The notes: a model not told the origin generated them from the letters alone. Shown: positions 37,077 to 49,300, counted from the stretch's first letter. The stretch: 64,000 nucleotides of DNA from Saururus chinensis (GCA_035235625.1 CP141145.1:5704001-5768000); one strand, 5' to 3'. Program-made: numbers and translations.

Positions 37077-40000
37077 TTGGACTCGGCATGGTATTTGGAC
37101 ACAGGTGTATCTCATCATATAACACCCGACTCCTCTCAGGCCGAAGGTATGATTCCATATTCTGGAACTGATCACGTTCTTGTTGGCAATGGTAATGGTA
37201 GATTCTATTGCATCTATTCCTTTATTTGCCTCTCTTCATCTAGAGAATGTTCTTATTATGCTCGAATTACAAAAGAATTTATTCAGTATTTCACGATTTA
37301 CTCGGGATAATCAGTGCTATTTTACATTTTATCCCTGGGGTTTTGTTGTCAAGGAATTAAAGACCGGGAAGATCCTACTGGTTGGACCTAGACATGGAGA
37401 TCTTTATCAAGTTTCAACAAATACGGAGGTATTCACATCTCCCACCAGTTTGTTGCACAATACAACAGGCAGTGATTTATGGCATGATCACTTGGGTCAT
37501 CCATCCTCTCATGCTTTAAAAACTTAAGATCATTTTCTTCATTTGAATGCGAATTTAAATAAGCATGTGTGTGCTAGTTGTAAACTCGGCAAATCCTCTA
37601 AATTGCCTTTTGATCATCGCATCAATTACTCCACTATTGTATTCCACACATTGCATAGTGATGTTCGGGGACCATCTTCAATTATGTCCCTGAATGGTTA
37701 TCGCTATTATTTGGTACTTATTGATGAATGTTCTCGCTTTACATAAATGTTTTCTCTTCGACAAAAATCTGAAGTGGCTGATATATTTATTGCATTTATT
37801 AATTCTATTCGGCGCCAGCATAATGCTCTTGTACACATTGTTCAATCTAACAGTGGTGGTGAATATATGAACTCTGCTTTGCAGTCATTTTTCAGGTCTG
37901 AAGGAATTTCTCATCTCATGTCTTGCCTGTGTACTCCATAGAAAAATGGGCTTGCTAAACGCAATCATCATCATATTGTTGAAACAGGTCTTACTCTTCT
38001 TGCTCACGCACACCTTCCAAAGGAATTTTGGCCCTTTGCTTTTTCTATAGCCGTATACCTCATCAATCGCCTCCCATCCAAACCTCTCAATGGCCGAACA
38101 CCCTATGAGGTTCTCTTTGGGAATCAACCTTCTTAATCTCATCTTAAGTATTTGGTTGTATGTGTTATCCTTATCTACACCCATTTGCAGGGGTAAGCTT
38201 GATTTTCAAAGTGTGCAGTGTATTTTTCTGGGCTATTGTGATAGACACAAGGGCTATAGATGTCTCGATCCCACATCCCTTTTTACCTGCTACTAATGTC
38301 TCTCTTAGTTCTCAGCAACTATTTAAACTTCGGTGATTTCCAATGGGACAGCTCAAAGATTCAACTTTGTCCTCCATCGACATATGTCCTCCATTGGGCT
38401 ATCTGGCCCTGGGGCCTCTTGGTCCAGCCACACCATCCCTCCTAGGACCCAGACCGAGTACCAGACATGCACCATTGTCGCCTCCTCTACCCGATTGGGT
38501 CCCCTATGTCGGTTCAGGTTCCACTATGAGAGCATCATTGCTGCCACAGTTGGCTGCCTCATCTGATTCTCAACCATCACCAAATGGTCTCACAGGCTCT
38601 CCACCCTCACTCTAGCCGTCCGGCACTCCTGATCCTTTTGCGCCACCCCCATAGCTCCTTGCTACGGACAACACAACCCCTTCCAGCTCTTGTGACATAA
38701 TTACGCCTACTACCAGCCTTCACCCTATGGTAACTCGTAGCCGCGATGACACTTGTCGGCCAAAGGTTCTATGTGCCACCTACTATCCTCTTCCTCATGC
38801 CCTTGTTGCAGCCGCCGACTCTCTTCCACTTGAGCCTCGCAACTACAAGGAGGCATCCACTAATCCATGTTGGATTAAAGCCGTGAATGATGAATATAAA
38901 GCCTTGCTTCGCAATGGGACATGGTCCTTAGTACCTTGTCAGCCATATGAACATTGTTAGTTGCAAATGGGTGTATCGACTTAAGCTCTCGGCGGATGGA
39001 TCCATTGATTGCTATAAGGCTAGGCTTGTTGCAAAAGGCTTCAATCAACGTCCAAGTTTTGATTATGATGAAACCTATAGCCCAGTGGTTAAGCCAGCTA
39101 CCATCCGGCTCGTCCTTTCCTTAGCACTCTCCATCAACTCGATGTCCGAAATGCCTTTCTCCATGGCCATCTCAAAGAAATAGTCTATCTTCAGCAACCA
39201 CCCGGGTTTATTGATCCTAGCTGCCCAACTCATGTGTGTCATCTTCATAAAGCGCTATATGGACTCAAGCAAGCTCCCTGTGCATGTTACACCAAGTTTA
39301 CCTCCTTCTTATTACATCTCAGATTCAAAGAGTGCCCCCATGACACATCTTTCTTCATATGGCATCGTGGTCGCGATACTATGTTCCTATTACTCTATGT
39401 GGATGATCTCATTATTATCGGTAACACTTCTCTTCTTCTTAAAAAGTTCATCTCCAAACTATCACAGGTCTTTGATATGAAAGGTATGGGCTCCCTTCAT
39501 TTCTTCCTCGGCATGCAAGTACATCGGACCCGTTCCACACTAGTATTGTCTCAAGCTCGGTATGCTCTCCAACTTCTTGACCGCTTTGGCCTATCTGGGA
39601 GTAAACCTGTCAACAGCCCCCTTGCTGTGGGACTTCAACTCTCTGCCCATGGCTCCTCTATTCTTCTTGATGCAAACTATCGTCAAATGGTGGGATCTCT
39701 TCAATATCTTACTCTGAGTAGACCTGATCTTACCTTTGCAGTTAGTCATGTATGTCAGTTTATGCACAAGCCTACCACTGCTCATCTTGAGGTCGTTAAA
39801 CGAATCTTTCGTTATGTGAAGGGCACTCTCACCTATGGGCTCACCTTTTAGCGTCACAAGACTCTCTCCTTATAGGCTTTCTCTAATGCAGACTGGGTTG
39901 GTTTTCCTGATAGTCGCCGATCCACTATTGGCTATGCCCTCTTTCTTGGTCCCAATTTGATTTCTTGGGGTGCCAAGAAACAACTAACAGTTTCCTGCTC

Positions 40001-40290
40001 TATCTCCGAAGCTGAATATTGTGCCCTTACCTGTACTACAACGAAAATCTTATGGTTTCTTCATCTCTTTAAGCTCTTTCACATATCTTTGGTCTCTCCT
40101 CCTACTATCTATTGTAACAATATTAGTGCTCTTCACATGTCTAAAAACCTGGTATTCCACAGCCGTACAAAGCATATTGATATCAATGTTCACTTCATTC
40201 CGGAGCATGTTCTTAATGACACTATTTGTCTCGCCCACATTCCAGGCACTCATCCAACTTGCTAATATCCTTACCAAGTCCCTCCCCAAC
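37077..40290 (+). pseudogene. Copia pol: protease, integrase, RT, RNase H
   Basis: The protease site WYLDTGVSHH is near 37088. The integrase zinc region (LWHDHLGHPSSHAL ... CASCKLGKSSKLPF) is at about 37480-37620 and the core (HSDVRGPSS, IVQSNSGGEYMN, then AKRNHHHIVE after a TAG) at about 37650-37980. Reverse transcriptase has [22 protein letters not shown] and the catalytic LLLYVDDLIIIG (near 39395). RNase H has SISEAEYCAL and TKHIDINVHF. The integrase motif shows Asn in place of the usual second catalytic Asp (QSNSGGE instead of QSDNGGE-type), an additional defect. Stops fall throughout. Confidence 0.85.
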
Positions 40291-40360
40291 CCACACTTTC
40301 TCACTCTACGTGACAAACTCACAGTTCGGGAACTTCCCTCCTTCAAGTTGAGGGGGGATA

Positions 40361-40620
40361 TGGGCGATATCACCAACAGAGATATGGACAGTGATACACC
40401 AGCGGATTTGCTATGATTCCAATCACAACAAACCTTCCTCAAATTATTGTAATCTACTAATTTGTTGTGATACACCAACGGAATTTGTTGTGATTCCAAT
40501 CACAGCAAACCTTCCTTAAATTCCTGTAATATACTAAACTTAGACCCGTACAGTTGTACATTGTAAATGATATTTATACCAGGTGAATGAAATGAAAACA
40601 TAAGCTTTTAAGTCTTCACA
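40361..40620 (+). repeat. 3' LTR of the copia element
   Basis: 260 bp, about 95% identical to the 5' LTR. It ends TTCACA, after which non-element sequence starts with AGGTTGATTTG, which may encode the Val-Asp that follows the interrupted ligase codons. Confidence 0.85.
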
Positions 40621-40956
40621 AGGTTGATTTGCATCTAGCGTGACTGGAGTTGTTTTTTTGGCGAGCTTTTTCACTTAAGTGCAATAGTAAGACAAACTAA
40701 AGGACAATCTTTTTTCTAACGCAATCTTTATTTTCTTTGAAAAGGGTATCTCTCTTAGGTTTCCCCGTCTTATTAGGGTTTGAGATGACAAATCCCCTGA
40801 TCTTGCAACCACATCCGAGCAGGTAAAAACCTCTGGGAGACTCGTGCTATCTCTCATTTTTTGGACATTTGCTATTTGTTTTCATTTTAATTTGCAACTT
40901 TTTTGGACTTATAGGTTGCGGAAATCAATCGTGCCAAGGAAGATGATATGGATTGA

Positions 40957-41777
40957 TGCGCCTTTATTCAGGAGATATGTCAGTGACTTGAATTGGGCAT
41001 GGAAAAAATGGTCACATTGCGGTGTCAATGCCTAATGCCCGTTTTGTGCCATTTTGCCTTTGGCGTGATTCTGAATGATCTGTTAAAAATGTGAAGAAAG
41101 TGTTAGTTGTTGTCCTATCCATGATAATAGCACGGGTACTCTCAATACCTGTTTGACTCATTGATGAGCCTTGTTCAGCATGGACGTACTCCTGTCCCAC
41201 AGTAATTGTGAGTCGATAGCAGCATGTCCTCTTTATTGCTTCCAACTTGTATCACTGATTTTTTTTCGTGTAAAATTAAATTATTGGACGCACATTATTC
41301 ATGACGTCAAAATATAGGTAGGGTAAAAACGTTGTGTAATAGCCTTTTTGTAAAGAAAACTTGGTATATTCTCTATGCTAAGGTGGTTTTGTATCTCTTG
41401 TTAGAATAAAGCCCGGATATCCATTTTGATAGAGGCATATTCAGCTTCAATCTATACCCCACTAGACCGGCATAGTCTTTTTGTCCACCAAAACCTTAAT
41501 TCTAGAAATATGTTGTTGATATATGTTTACATAAAGTGTTTTTTATGTTTTACATTGATAATGAGCTTAGCCTAAGCTATGCATAGGAGCCCTTAATAGT
41601 TAAGATTGACATGCATGTGCTAAGGCACATTAGCATTAATAACATTGATGGTAACATGTGTTAATATGTGTGTTATTGATGTTATGGATAAATGGTTCTT
41701 ATACATTGCTTATACTAAACTCATTGTTAGTGGAGATGGTTACATGTATAGAAAGATCAACAAGAAAGAGTGATGAG
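40957..41777. other. 3' flank of the LIG1 pseudogene, no further gene
   Basis: Follows the ligase stop codon TGA at 40954-40956 and presumably includes its former 3' untranslated region. No supported feature beyond that. Confidence 0.5.
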
Positions 41778-42081
41778 TAGGCGTGTAATGATTAGAATTG
41801 AGTTGAGTATAGGTCTGGTTTGGCTTGAACTCGAAATTTGAATTGCTGGGAACTTGAACAAGGCTCAAACATTTTAGCTTGAATTGACTCAATTAGGAAG
41901 CTTGAAGCTCAATTAGAATTTGAACTCAATTCTCGTGTAGAAAATTTGGGTCTAAGCTTGACATAGGTTCTAATACAGCCCACTTTTTTTTTAAATCAAC
42001 TTATTTAATATAAATTATTTATTATCTTATAAATTATATTCAAGCTCAAGCCTTATTTAAATTTGAGTCACTACCACCCTA
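41778..42081. mobile_element. hAT-like MITE
   Basis: The 304-bp segment starts TAGGCGTGTAATGA and its reverse-complemented end is TAGGGTGGTAGTGA. It is bracketed by GTGATGAG (41770-41777) and GTGACAAG (42082-42089), a 6-of-8 match. The interior repeats GCTTGAA and CTCAATT-type motifs. The TAGG start and 8-bp flanks fit hAT elements, but the inverted repeats are imperfect. Confidence 0.45.
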
Positions 42082-42089
42082 GTGACAAG

Positions 42090-42922
42090 TAAGTGCATCA
42101 TGTGATCAAATAATGGGCAGCACAACCATTTTTGTACATTACACACTCCATGAGAATCTGACTGAGTAATCTTAACCCTGATATTAAAAACTGCCTTGCC
42201 CAGCCAGCGGGACCGGGTTCAATTGGACCCCATTAACTTTTGTGGCCGTGTAATTTATTAGAGGCAGTGTATTTTTTCTTATCAATTTAAAATTTTTAAA
42301 AATATTTTTCTAACCTAATTTGTGTAACTAGGTTGGATGACTAGTACACATGTGAAGGGGGAAATTAACTGTTGGATTCAATTCTCTGAGTTTCTCTCTC
42401 ACCATTTGTTTGTGATGTGGCAGCTTACTTAGCTTGATCATGAAATATGATCAGGCTAAACAAGCCCTTAGAAATTTATCTAGTGAAACCGATATTTTGC
42501 CTGAGTCCAGAAAAACCGGAACCCAGCGAACATTCCGAGTCAAATTTAAAAACACTGAGGTGAACATAACAGAGAGAAAGATTGCATTTCCTTTTGAAAA
42601 ATAAGGAGTTGGCACTTACACCCTTTACTGCTGTATACTAATTAATGATGAAGGATAATGGTTACAGTAGCTAGAATGTTTGTGCTAATGGGCAATAGGA
42701 ATGAAATGTAGTACGTGCAGAGCACGAAGTTTGTTTCGTCAAATTATCAGCAGTGACTGGTAGTTTTTTCTTAAGCTGGAAAAAAGAAAAATCTCATAGG
42801 TAAACTGGACGACATAACAAGGAGAAATAACTAAAGCGTTCAGGCTCATGTACAATTGAGGCAACTCTTTCGAGAATACCGATATTAATCCAAGCAATGA
42901 GCAGCTCCTATAGCAAAATAGG
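42090..42922. other. Non-coding, no recognised feature
   Basis: AT-rich intergenic DNA without supported genes or terminal repeats. Confidence 0.5.
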
Positions 42923-44082
42923 TAGGGTTGGCAATCGGGTTAGGTCAGATCAAATCGGGTCGGGTTGGCCTTGACCCTTATTAAAATCGGGTCGGGTCAT
43001 GACCCGACCCTATTTTTAAATCAGATCGAAAATCTAAACCCTAACCCTATTTGAGTCGGATCGGGTCAGGTATGCAGGTAACCCTACTTTTTTCCACAAT
43101 TTTTTTGTTAGACTTATATTATATACCTTCTTTCTTTGTAAAGGGCAAACACAAATGAAATTAAATGCATTACAACATTAATTTGAAATGTATGGTTCTT
43201 TGGCTAATTTGCAAATATTTTTTTTGTAGTAACTATCAATGAAAACTTTAGAGGTATAATGTTGCATTTCTTCCATTCTAAGAGAATGATAACAAAGTAA
43301 ACTTTCAACGTGTATTTACTCATGATCAGCCTACTTGGCTTTTGTTAACTCACATACCAATGCAAAACAGAATAAACATTATTTCTTGGATGGCTAAAGA
43401 GGATCATGTGTTTCAGCATGTCTTAATTTTAAAATTCTAGTAATATGTGACACTTGATTACAATTTTTCCCCTCCGAAAACTGTCCCTCATCGAGCTTTA
43501 TTATCCGCCTATCTGGATACATGTTCTTAACCTGCTCCCTATTATGAATGTTAGACCTTCAACAGAGAGCTAAATCTAGTGTGTGATTTGTCCTTCTGAA
43601 GGAGAGATGATGAGTAATAAATACAACAAAATATGACATATTTTCATTTCATACACCACACCTAAAAGAATAACAGAAAAGAAATTAAACTTATATAAAT
43701 TAACCACACTTTGAAGATACAATCCTCTGTTATCCCAAAATGGATGTTTACAACAAAGCAAAATATATGTGATCACACCTATGCTCCAAACATCTTATTC
43801 ATGCTCAAATTTATGTTTAAGCACCTCTAGTTCAACATAGTATGCACTAAACAAATACTATAATAATAGTATAAATAAGTCCAATAGACCAATACTATAA
43901 TAACAAGGTTATTTATTATTTGTAGTTGGGTAAAAGTCAGGTTTTGCGGATCGGGTCATACCCGACCCTAAATTCAAAATGGGTCAAGAGCCTAAACCCT
44001 GACCCTACCTGTAGTTGGGTCGGGTCGGGTGTAGGGTTAAGCGGGTTGGGTAAACGGGTCATGTTGGATTTTCCCAGCCCTA
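42923..44082. mobile_element. hAT-like non-autonomous element with GGGTCGGGT motifs
   Basis: The left end TAGGGTTGGCAATCGGG and reverse-complemented right end TAGGGCTGGGAAAATCC are typical of plant hAT ends. About 150 bp at each end is dense in GGGTCGGGT and its complement CCCGACCC, a subterminal motif array. The 0.85-kb interior is AT-rich and non-coding. The 8-bp flanks do not match (AAAATAGG, TATATAAT), so the insertion is old or the ends are slightly misplaced. Confidence 0.6.
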
Positions 44083-44308
44083 TATATAATGTATCAACCA
44101 TATCCGGTTTAGTTGGTTGCACTTGCATCATATAAGAGAACTGAGGACTGCAACCAAAACAAAAAGAGATAGAGAGAGAAGAAAGTAACACCTAAAGCGC
44201 AAAGTCAATTGTGTCCGTTACCTAGAGGTAAAAGAACTGAGAAATGAGTAGCGGTAGCTACACTTGCACATGACAAAGCTCACATCACCCTCATTCCCGC
44301 TGGAGATT

Positions 44309-44316
44309 TAGCTAAT
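44309..44316. repeat. 8-bp target duplication, left copy (TAGCTAAT)
   Basis: Matches CAGCTAAT at 45054-45061 in 7 of 8 positions, bracketing the element at 44317-45053. Confidence 0.7.
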
Positions 44317-45053
44317 TAGGGGTGTTCATCGATATTTATTGTCCGTATGTCCGTCCGTGTCTGCATCTTTTTTATATATAATGGACTTTTTTTTTGTCCA
44401 AGCCGGACACGGACATTGATAAAGTTTTTTGTCTACACTAATAGGGAGCTACGGACATGGACATACCCTTCTCAATGTCCGCGGATGTCCGCGTCCACCA
44501 CTCTTACCTAACATTCTCTTAAATATAGTATTAATTATTACTAACTATTAGAAAAAAATAGAATTCAGTTCCTATGTAGCATCTTAGGACAGTCCTAACA
44601 TGCTACATAGACACTTGACAACTTAAAAACATGAATCTAGTATTTATATATCATGTTAGAACAGTCCTAACATGCTACATAGGTACTGGACAGTTTGAAA
44701 ATAAATTCATAACTAATATAGCATGTTAGGATAATCTTAATATACTACATAGGTATTAGATAACTTAAAAATATAGATCTAGTACCTATGTAACATGTTA
44801 AGACAACTTTTACATGCTATAAAGTGCTAAAAAATTTGAATTGTGATAAAAATTTAGGTGTTGAAATATTTATCCACGTCCATGTCTGTAGTAGATGGAC
44901 TTGGACAAAGTATAATACGGACTAGGGCGGACACTGATGGACACGAACAAGAGTTATTCAAATAACGGATGGACACGGACAAGAGTTATTCAAATGACAG
45001 ATGGACACGGATAACCCTCTGTCTACGTTCGTTTCCATCCATGAACACCCCTA
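44317..45053. mobile_element. hAT-type MITE
   Basis: 737 bp with terminal inverted repeats TAGGGGTGTTCATCGAT and TAGGGGTGTTCATGGATG (right, reverse complemented) and a 7-of-8 target duplication. The ends are rich in GTCCGTGTCC/GGACACGGAC motifs, which are probable transposase-binding repeats. The interior has about four diverged units of TAACATGCTACATAG spaced roughly 90 bp. Non-coding. Confidence 0.75.
44937..45000. repeat. Two tandem 32-bp units in the hAT MITE
   Basis: Units 44937-44968 and 44969-45000 read ATGGACACGRACAAGAGTTA followed by TTCAAATRACRG. A third partial unit starts at 45001. Confidence 0.85.
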
Positions 45054-45592
45054 CAGCTAATGCCATGCACTTTTTTCAACAACTGGACTTTGTGTTTCTT
45101 TGTTTTAAACCTCTACTGGAGCATTATGCTGAGCGCCAAAGGCCCACCTCATAATACCTACTTAATTTGTTGAAATTGACATATGGTGACTTAGGTCTTA
45201 GGGCCTGTTTCGATGAGGACTATTTTGTGACGTAAATTACCTTTCTAACTGGGAAGCAAACTGGGAAGTGTTTTTTATGTTCCGTGAAGAACATGAGCTG
45301 AACGTAAGGAACACTTGAGAGGGTTGATTTTTAAAATCAACGGCGCACACGGTAGCGCATAATTCAGTATAAAAAATACTTCCCTCTAACTGCTACTTCA
45401 GTATACCGATTTCAAGTGAAATGTTATTTAAAAAAAAAAGCGACCAATAAGCTTAAAGAGTTAAATGATGTGACAACCCTCACTAACATAAAGGGCAATA
45501 GGTCTCACCATGGTCAAGGTGGCTATGGCCACTATATTTTTTTTAACGAATGGGATGAGTGAATGTTCAAGATGTATCACCCAATTCAAAGA

Positions 45593-46331
45593 GGAAGATT
45601 GTATTGGCCGATACAAATATGTATCTATTTGTATTGGCTAATATATATTTATTAGATGAGATAGATATAAATATGGGGTAGTATGTTATTACAAGAAAAT
45701 TCAATATATATCAGTTATATCAGTCATACCATATCGATACGACCTATACATATAAATATTAATTATTTATTTTTTTATTTTAAAAATAAAATTTTCAAAT
45801 AAAAAAATTATTTTTATTTTAAAAATGAAAACACAATTCAAACCTAACCTCTTTGAAGGGTTAAAGATGATAATATTTTTTGTTATATTAAAAATATTTT
45901 TTTTAGAGTTATATGAGATAAATACAGATGGGTTCATATACTTTTTATAATTATTTTTTCTAAATATAATTTTCCATAATTATGTATTTATTTAAATATC
46001 TAATTAGACTCGTATTAAGCATATTATTTGGTTCCAAAATAAAAAAATTTAGAGCACTTAATATGTAAAATGAGTAATATTTTGTATAGGACGGAGGGAA
46101 TAATAATGTATAGTTCTAAAATGAACTTTTATAGAACACCTGTATCGACTAATACGATATTCTATGATCTTATCATAATCTAAATAAAATATTATAATAA
46201 TATATTATTAGTTATAATATTTTTTATATATATGAAAGGGTTCAAACTCGTTTTTGCATGTACCAAGCATATTATTGACGTTTACTCATATATAGTCATC
46301 AATATTGTTATCTATATTGATACGGCTTTTC
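45593..46331. mobile_element. AT-rich non-autonomous TIR element, copy 2
   Basis: Collinear with 4403-5110 along most of its length, including CAATTCAAACCTAACCTCTT versus the related block near 4600, the TTATTTGGTTYCAAAATAA block and the GGGAATAATAAT block. The ends read GGAAGATTGTATTGGCC and, reverse complemented, GAAAAGCCGTATCAATA. No coding sequence. Confidence 0.55.
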
Positions 46332-49300
46332 ATAACTGTAACCTATTGTAAAAAAATCTCAACTTAGGATGAACAAATAATATTATCATTCTATTGATAT
46401 TAGTAATAAATTAAAAAATTAAAAAACATTTAATAAATCTAACTTTTGAAATTAGTTTATTGAACTTCCAACTTAGTTGTCAGTAAAGGAGCGCTTTATC
46501 AAAGTGGGTTTGGTGCCAACTTGACCATAGTCTTGTCCCTTAGGTAAAGTGTAAGGTATCCTCTTTATTTAATTCTGTAAAAACTAAATAGACAAGTGAA
46601 ATAGAAAGAAGATTGCATCTTTAAATCACCTCTCCAAAACTACTATTTTGTAATGCCGATTTCAATTGAATTAATTTTTAAAAAAAAATTTGTAGAGTGA
46701 CAATAAGTGCAAAGAGTTAAGTAATATGACAATTGTAACACACTCTTAAAAACCTTGAAATAAATAAAAGACACAATTATCTCGATTTTACTTTAAAATT
46801 ATAAACATTTATTATCTCTTATCCTACTTTTCTACTTTTCTATATCTCAACAACCGTGGTTACAGGCTTGGCCTTTGTCAAGTCGGCGGCCATTTGGCAA
46901 TTGTAGCAACTATTTTTGAAGAAAAAAATACTTAAGTTTGGGGGGATGGGTGAACCTTGGGGTTGCGCTACCTAGTTACTGCTGTGACCAATTTTTTTTA
47001 TGAAACCCATATCTAAGAAAAAGAAAAATAATATTATAATACTCTTTTTGAAGAACCCAATTGCTATTAATATGGAATAATTTTTTTTGTTATATATTAA
47101 TTTACGATAGAGGGAGTAAAATATAGAGCAAAGGCGAAAGAAGTAGAGTTGTTGGCCCCTAGTTTTTACTTAAAGAAGAAAAAACGTAAGGCATCAATTG
47201 GAACAAAATTTAGGTGAGCATGGCATACCATGTTGGCTTGTATTTTATCACTTACCAAAGGAATGATGAGCATAATATGTCAGACATTAAGGCACTCTCA
47301 GTTATAGCATGTTAATAGGTCATATCTTGAATGGTAAAATATACCAGCAACATGGTGTGATGCACACCTAGAAATTTCGGGATTGGAATGATACATGAAC
47401 GTGGCTATTCACACCTCAATTTTTCCCTGTCCCTTATTTCCTATTTATCCCCGCCATACCTACTCCAATCTCTCATGCATCTCTCATCTACAAAAGAAAT
47501 TAATTTTATTTTACCCCACCTTCTCCACTCCTCCAACGCCGTCACGGCTGCCAGTCAATGGAGGGTGGGCTTATGACCACCCCAGGTTTTGAAATTCTTT
47601 GGACCACCATTAATAATGAACCTATGACTTGGGGTATGAAAAAAACCCAAAACTTATTCATTTACCACTACAAAAAAAATTCTTGACCATTGATTGAACT
47701 AAACATTTTTATTTCTTATTAAAATAAAGCTAAAACAAGATCTAGAGTCCCAACCTGACCTATGTAAGTTGGTAAACTTAACTAGCCCAAGACCAATTGT
47801 ATTGGTGACCATCATGTCTAACATCTTTGGATACTCAACCAGACCTTAACTAAGTTTCCCTCAACCCTAGTCTGTCTCTTGCTCCAATTTTTTCAGTATT
47901 GGTAGAATTATGCTCTATTTTTGGCTTTCCTCTCCTAGAATGCCCTTACCTTAGGTGCTCCATGTCTCTTGTTATCTAATTTTACCTTTATTTTTTATTA
48001 AAATAAAATAAATTTTAAATACAGTATCATTTCTATATTTAGTTATGAAAAAATGTAATTTTAGACCTAATTATTTTTTGACCACCTTGAATGAAATTCT
48101 GGATCCGCCACTGCGGCCAGTGACCCGGACTCCGTCCTACATCCTCGGCTCCTTCTCTCTTCCCTCCACCTCCTACGGTCCGGATCTGGCTCGACATGTG
48201 CACGCACGCTGCAGCCATATTTTTGGGTACGGAGCAGAGCTCGTAGCATTGCAGGGAGCGTCTGCGACCACTTTTCTAGCTGCGAGCAAAGACTGCTCTA
48301 TAGCTAGTTTTTCGATCATGAATTGAGATCCACAGCTAGTTTGCGAGCAAAGCTCAGCAGCTACCGGAGTTAAAAAAATATTTTTTTTTTTTTAAAAAAA
48401 GTAATTATATATATTAGAGAAAGTAGGAGCACTGGTTACTTGCATCCCTCTCCCTCCCTCCCTCCATCCGTCGTCGTCTTCAGAGCTGTGGCCTTTGGAG
48501 TCTGCGGGATGAAACATCTGCTAGGGCTTCTCAGAGTTGGTGTGATAAGGGGAGTTAACCTTGCTGTTCGAGATGTCTGTAGCAGCGATCCATCCGTACG
48601 TCATCCTCAAGATGGGTAAGCAGGCGAGTGCTGACTTCCGACGCTCATCGCACTTGTACTGGACTCGATCGATAATCCTGTCGTTTTGATGATCATTTAC
48701 ACCAGCGCGCGTGGTCTTCATGTTGCATCTATATTTGTTTTTACGGATAATGGTGCTCTGTCTCGCCAGAGTCACGACCATCGGAATTTCTTAGCTCTCC
48801 ACTCTTAGGAACATTAGACATATATATATACTCTGTTTCATAGTCGTTGGGAAGAAGAGGATTTTGTTAGCATGCATTTAAGGAAGGAAAGACCCATGCA
48901 TCTCGACTATATCTTCTACGCCTTGGAATTTGTTTTTTTTTTTTATAAAACATTTCATGCCACTTTCCGCCTGCAAAATCCTTATCTCAATTCTCACAGG
49001 CAGCAAAGCCTTCCAATTATGAAATCTTTTCCTATCTGCTTGCGGATTGGAAATTAAGTTAGAGAAAGGAACGTGTTGTTCCACTCATATTAGCCAGAGG
49101 AAAGATGATTGATGATTACTGTCGTAGGCCGTGGACACTTTCACGGACATGCTTTTATTTGTACATATGAGAAATTTGGGTGAATCATTTACCCACAAGG
49201 TATCTAATGACGTGTTACTGTTTTGCGACAAAAAAAAAAAGAGACTATTTCCATCAAAACGACATTAAAAATGGTCGATTGAGTACAACAGAACCTAGCC

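Larger units (their letters stand above)
35761..40620 (+). mobile_element. Ty1/copia retrotransposon inserted in LIG1 exon 15
   Basis: The element has LTRs of 256 bp (35761-36016) and 260 bp (40361-40620), an initiator-Met primer site (TGGTATCAACC, 36017), gag, protease, integrase, reverse transcriptase and RNase H in copia order, and a polypurine tract (AGGGGGGA, about 40351-40358) before the 3' LTR. It lies in the same orientation as LIG1, directly after the codons for SISPVHRAATG. By eye the LTRs differ by 12 substitutions and one 4-bp indel, so it is older than the chromovirus at 12938. No matching 5-bp target copies are seen (GTGTA versus AGGTT). Numerous stops make it defective. Short LTRs suggest the Ale/Retrofit group (inference). 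Confidence 0.88.
29230..40956 (+). pseudogene. LIG1: DNA ligase 1 (ATP-dependent), disrupted
   Basis: Exons (inferred from homology and GT-AG sites): 29230-29754, 29864-29980, 30305-30406, 30484-30600, 31478-31708, 31792-31885, 32079-32166, 32667-32795, 33356-33468, 33960-34061, 34165-34226, 34618-34689, 34782-34855, 34952-35008, 35693-35758 (cut by copia), 40745-40822, 40915-40956. The ligase motifs are all visible: KYDGER with the adenylated Lys (exon 5), FVLDCEVVAY (exon 7), FDILYLNG (exon 8), EGLIIKT and WLKLKKDY (exon 10). LIG1 joins Okazaki fragments and seals repair nicks in the nucleus. Lesions: frame changes near 29338 and 29516, splice donor AT at 30407, TAA at 31819, a 1-bp deletion near 31833, TGA at 34021, copia after 35758, TGA at 40781. 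Most exons otherwise keep frame and splice sites, so decay looks recent. Assembly errors could explain some indels but not all lesions. Confidence 0.9.

Noticed and set aside
45198..45220. TTA followed by GGGCCTGTTTCG, resembling a Tourist/Harbinger MITE end
   Set aside because: No matching inverted end with TTA was found downstream, so the element cannot be supported.
47666..47690. CACTACAAAAAAAA as another CACTA end
   Set aside because: No subterminal array, no 3-bp duplication and no partner end found.
48045..48326. 93-codon frame with GGATCCGCCACTG
   Set aside because: The phrase is common in plant repeat ends; no protein similarity seen and boundaries of any element are not identifiable.
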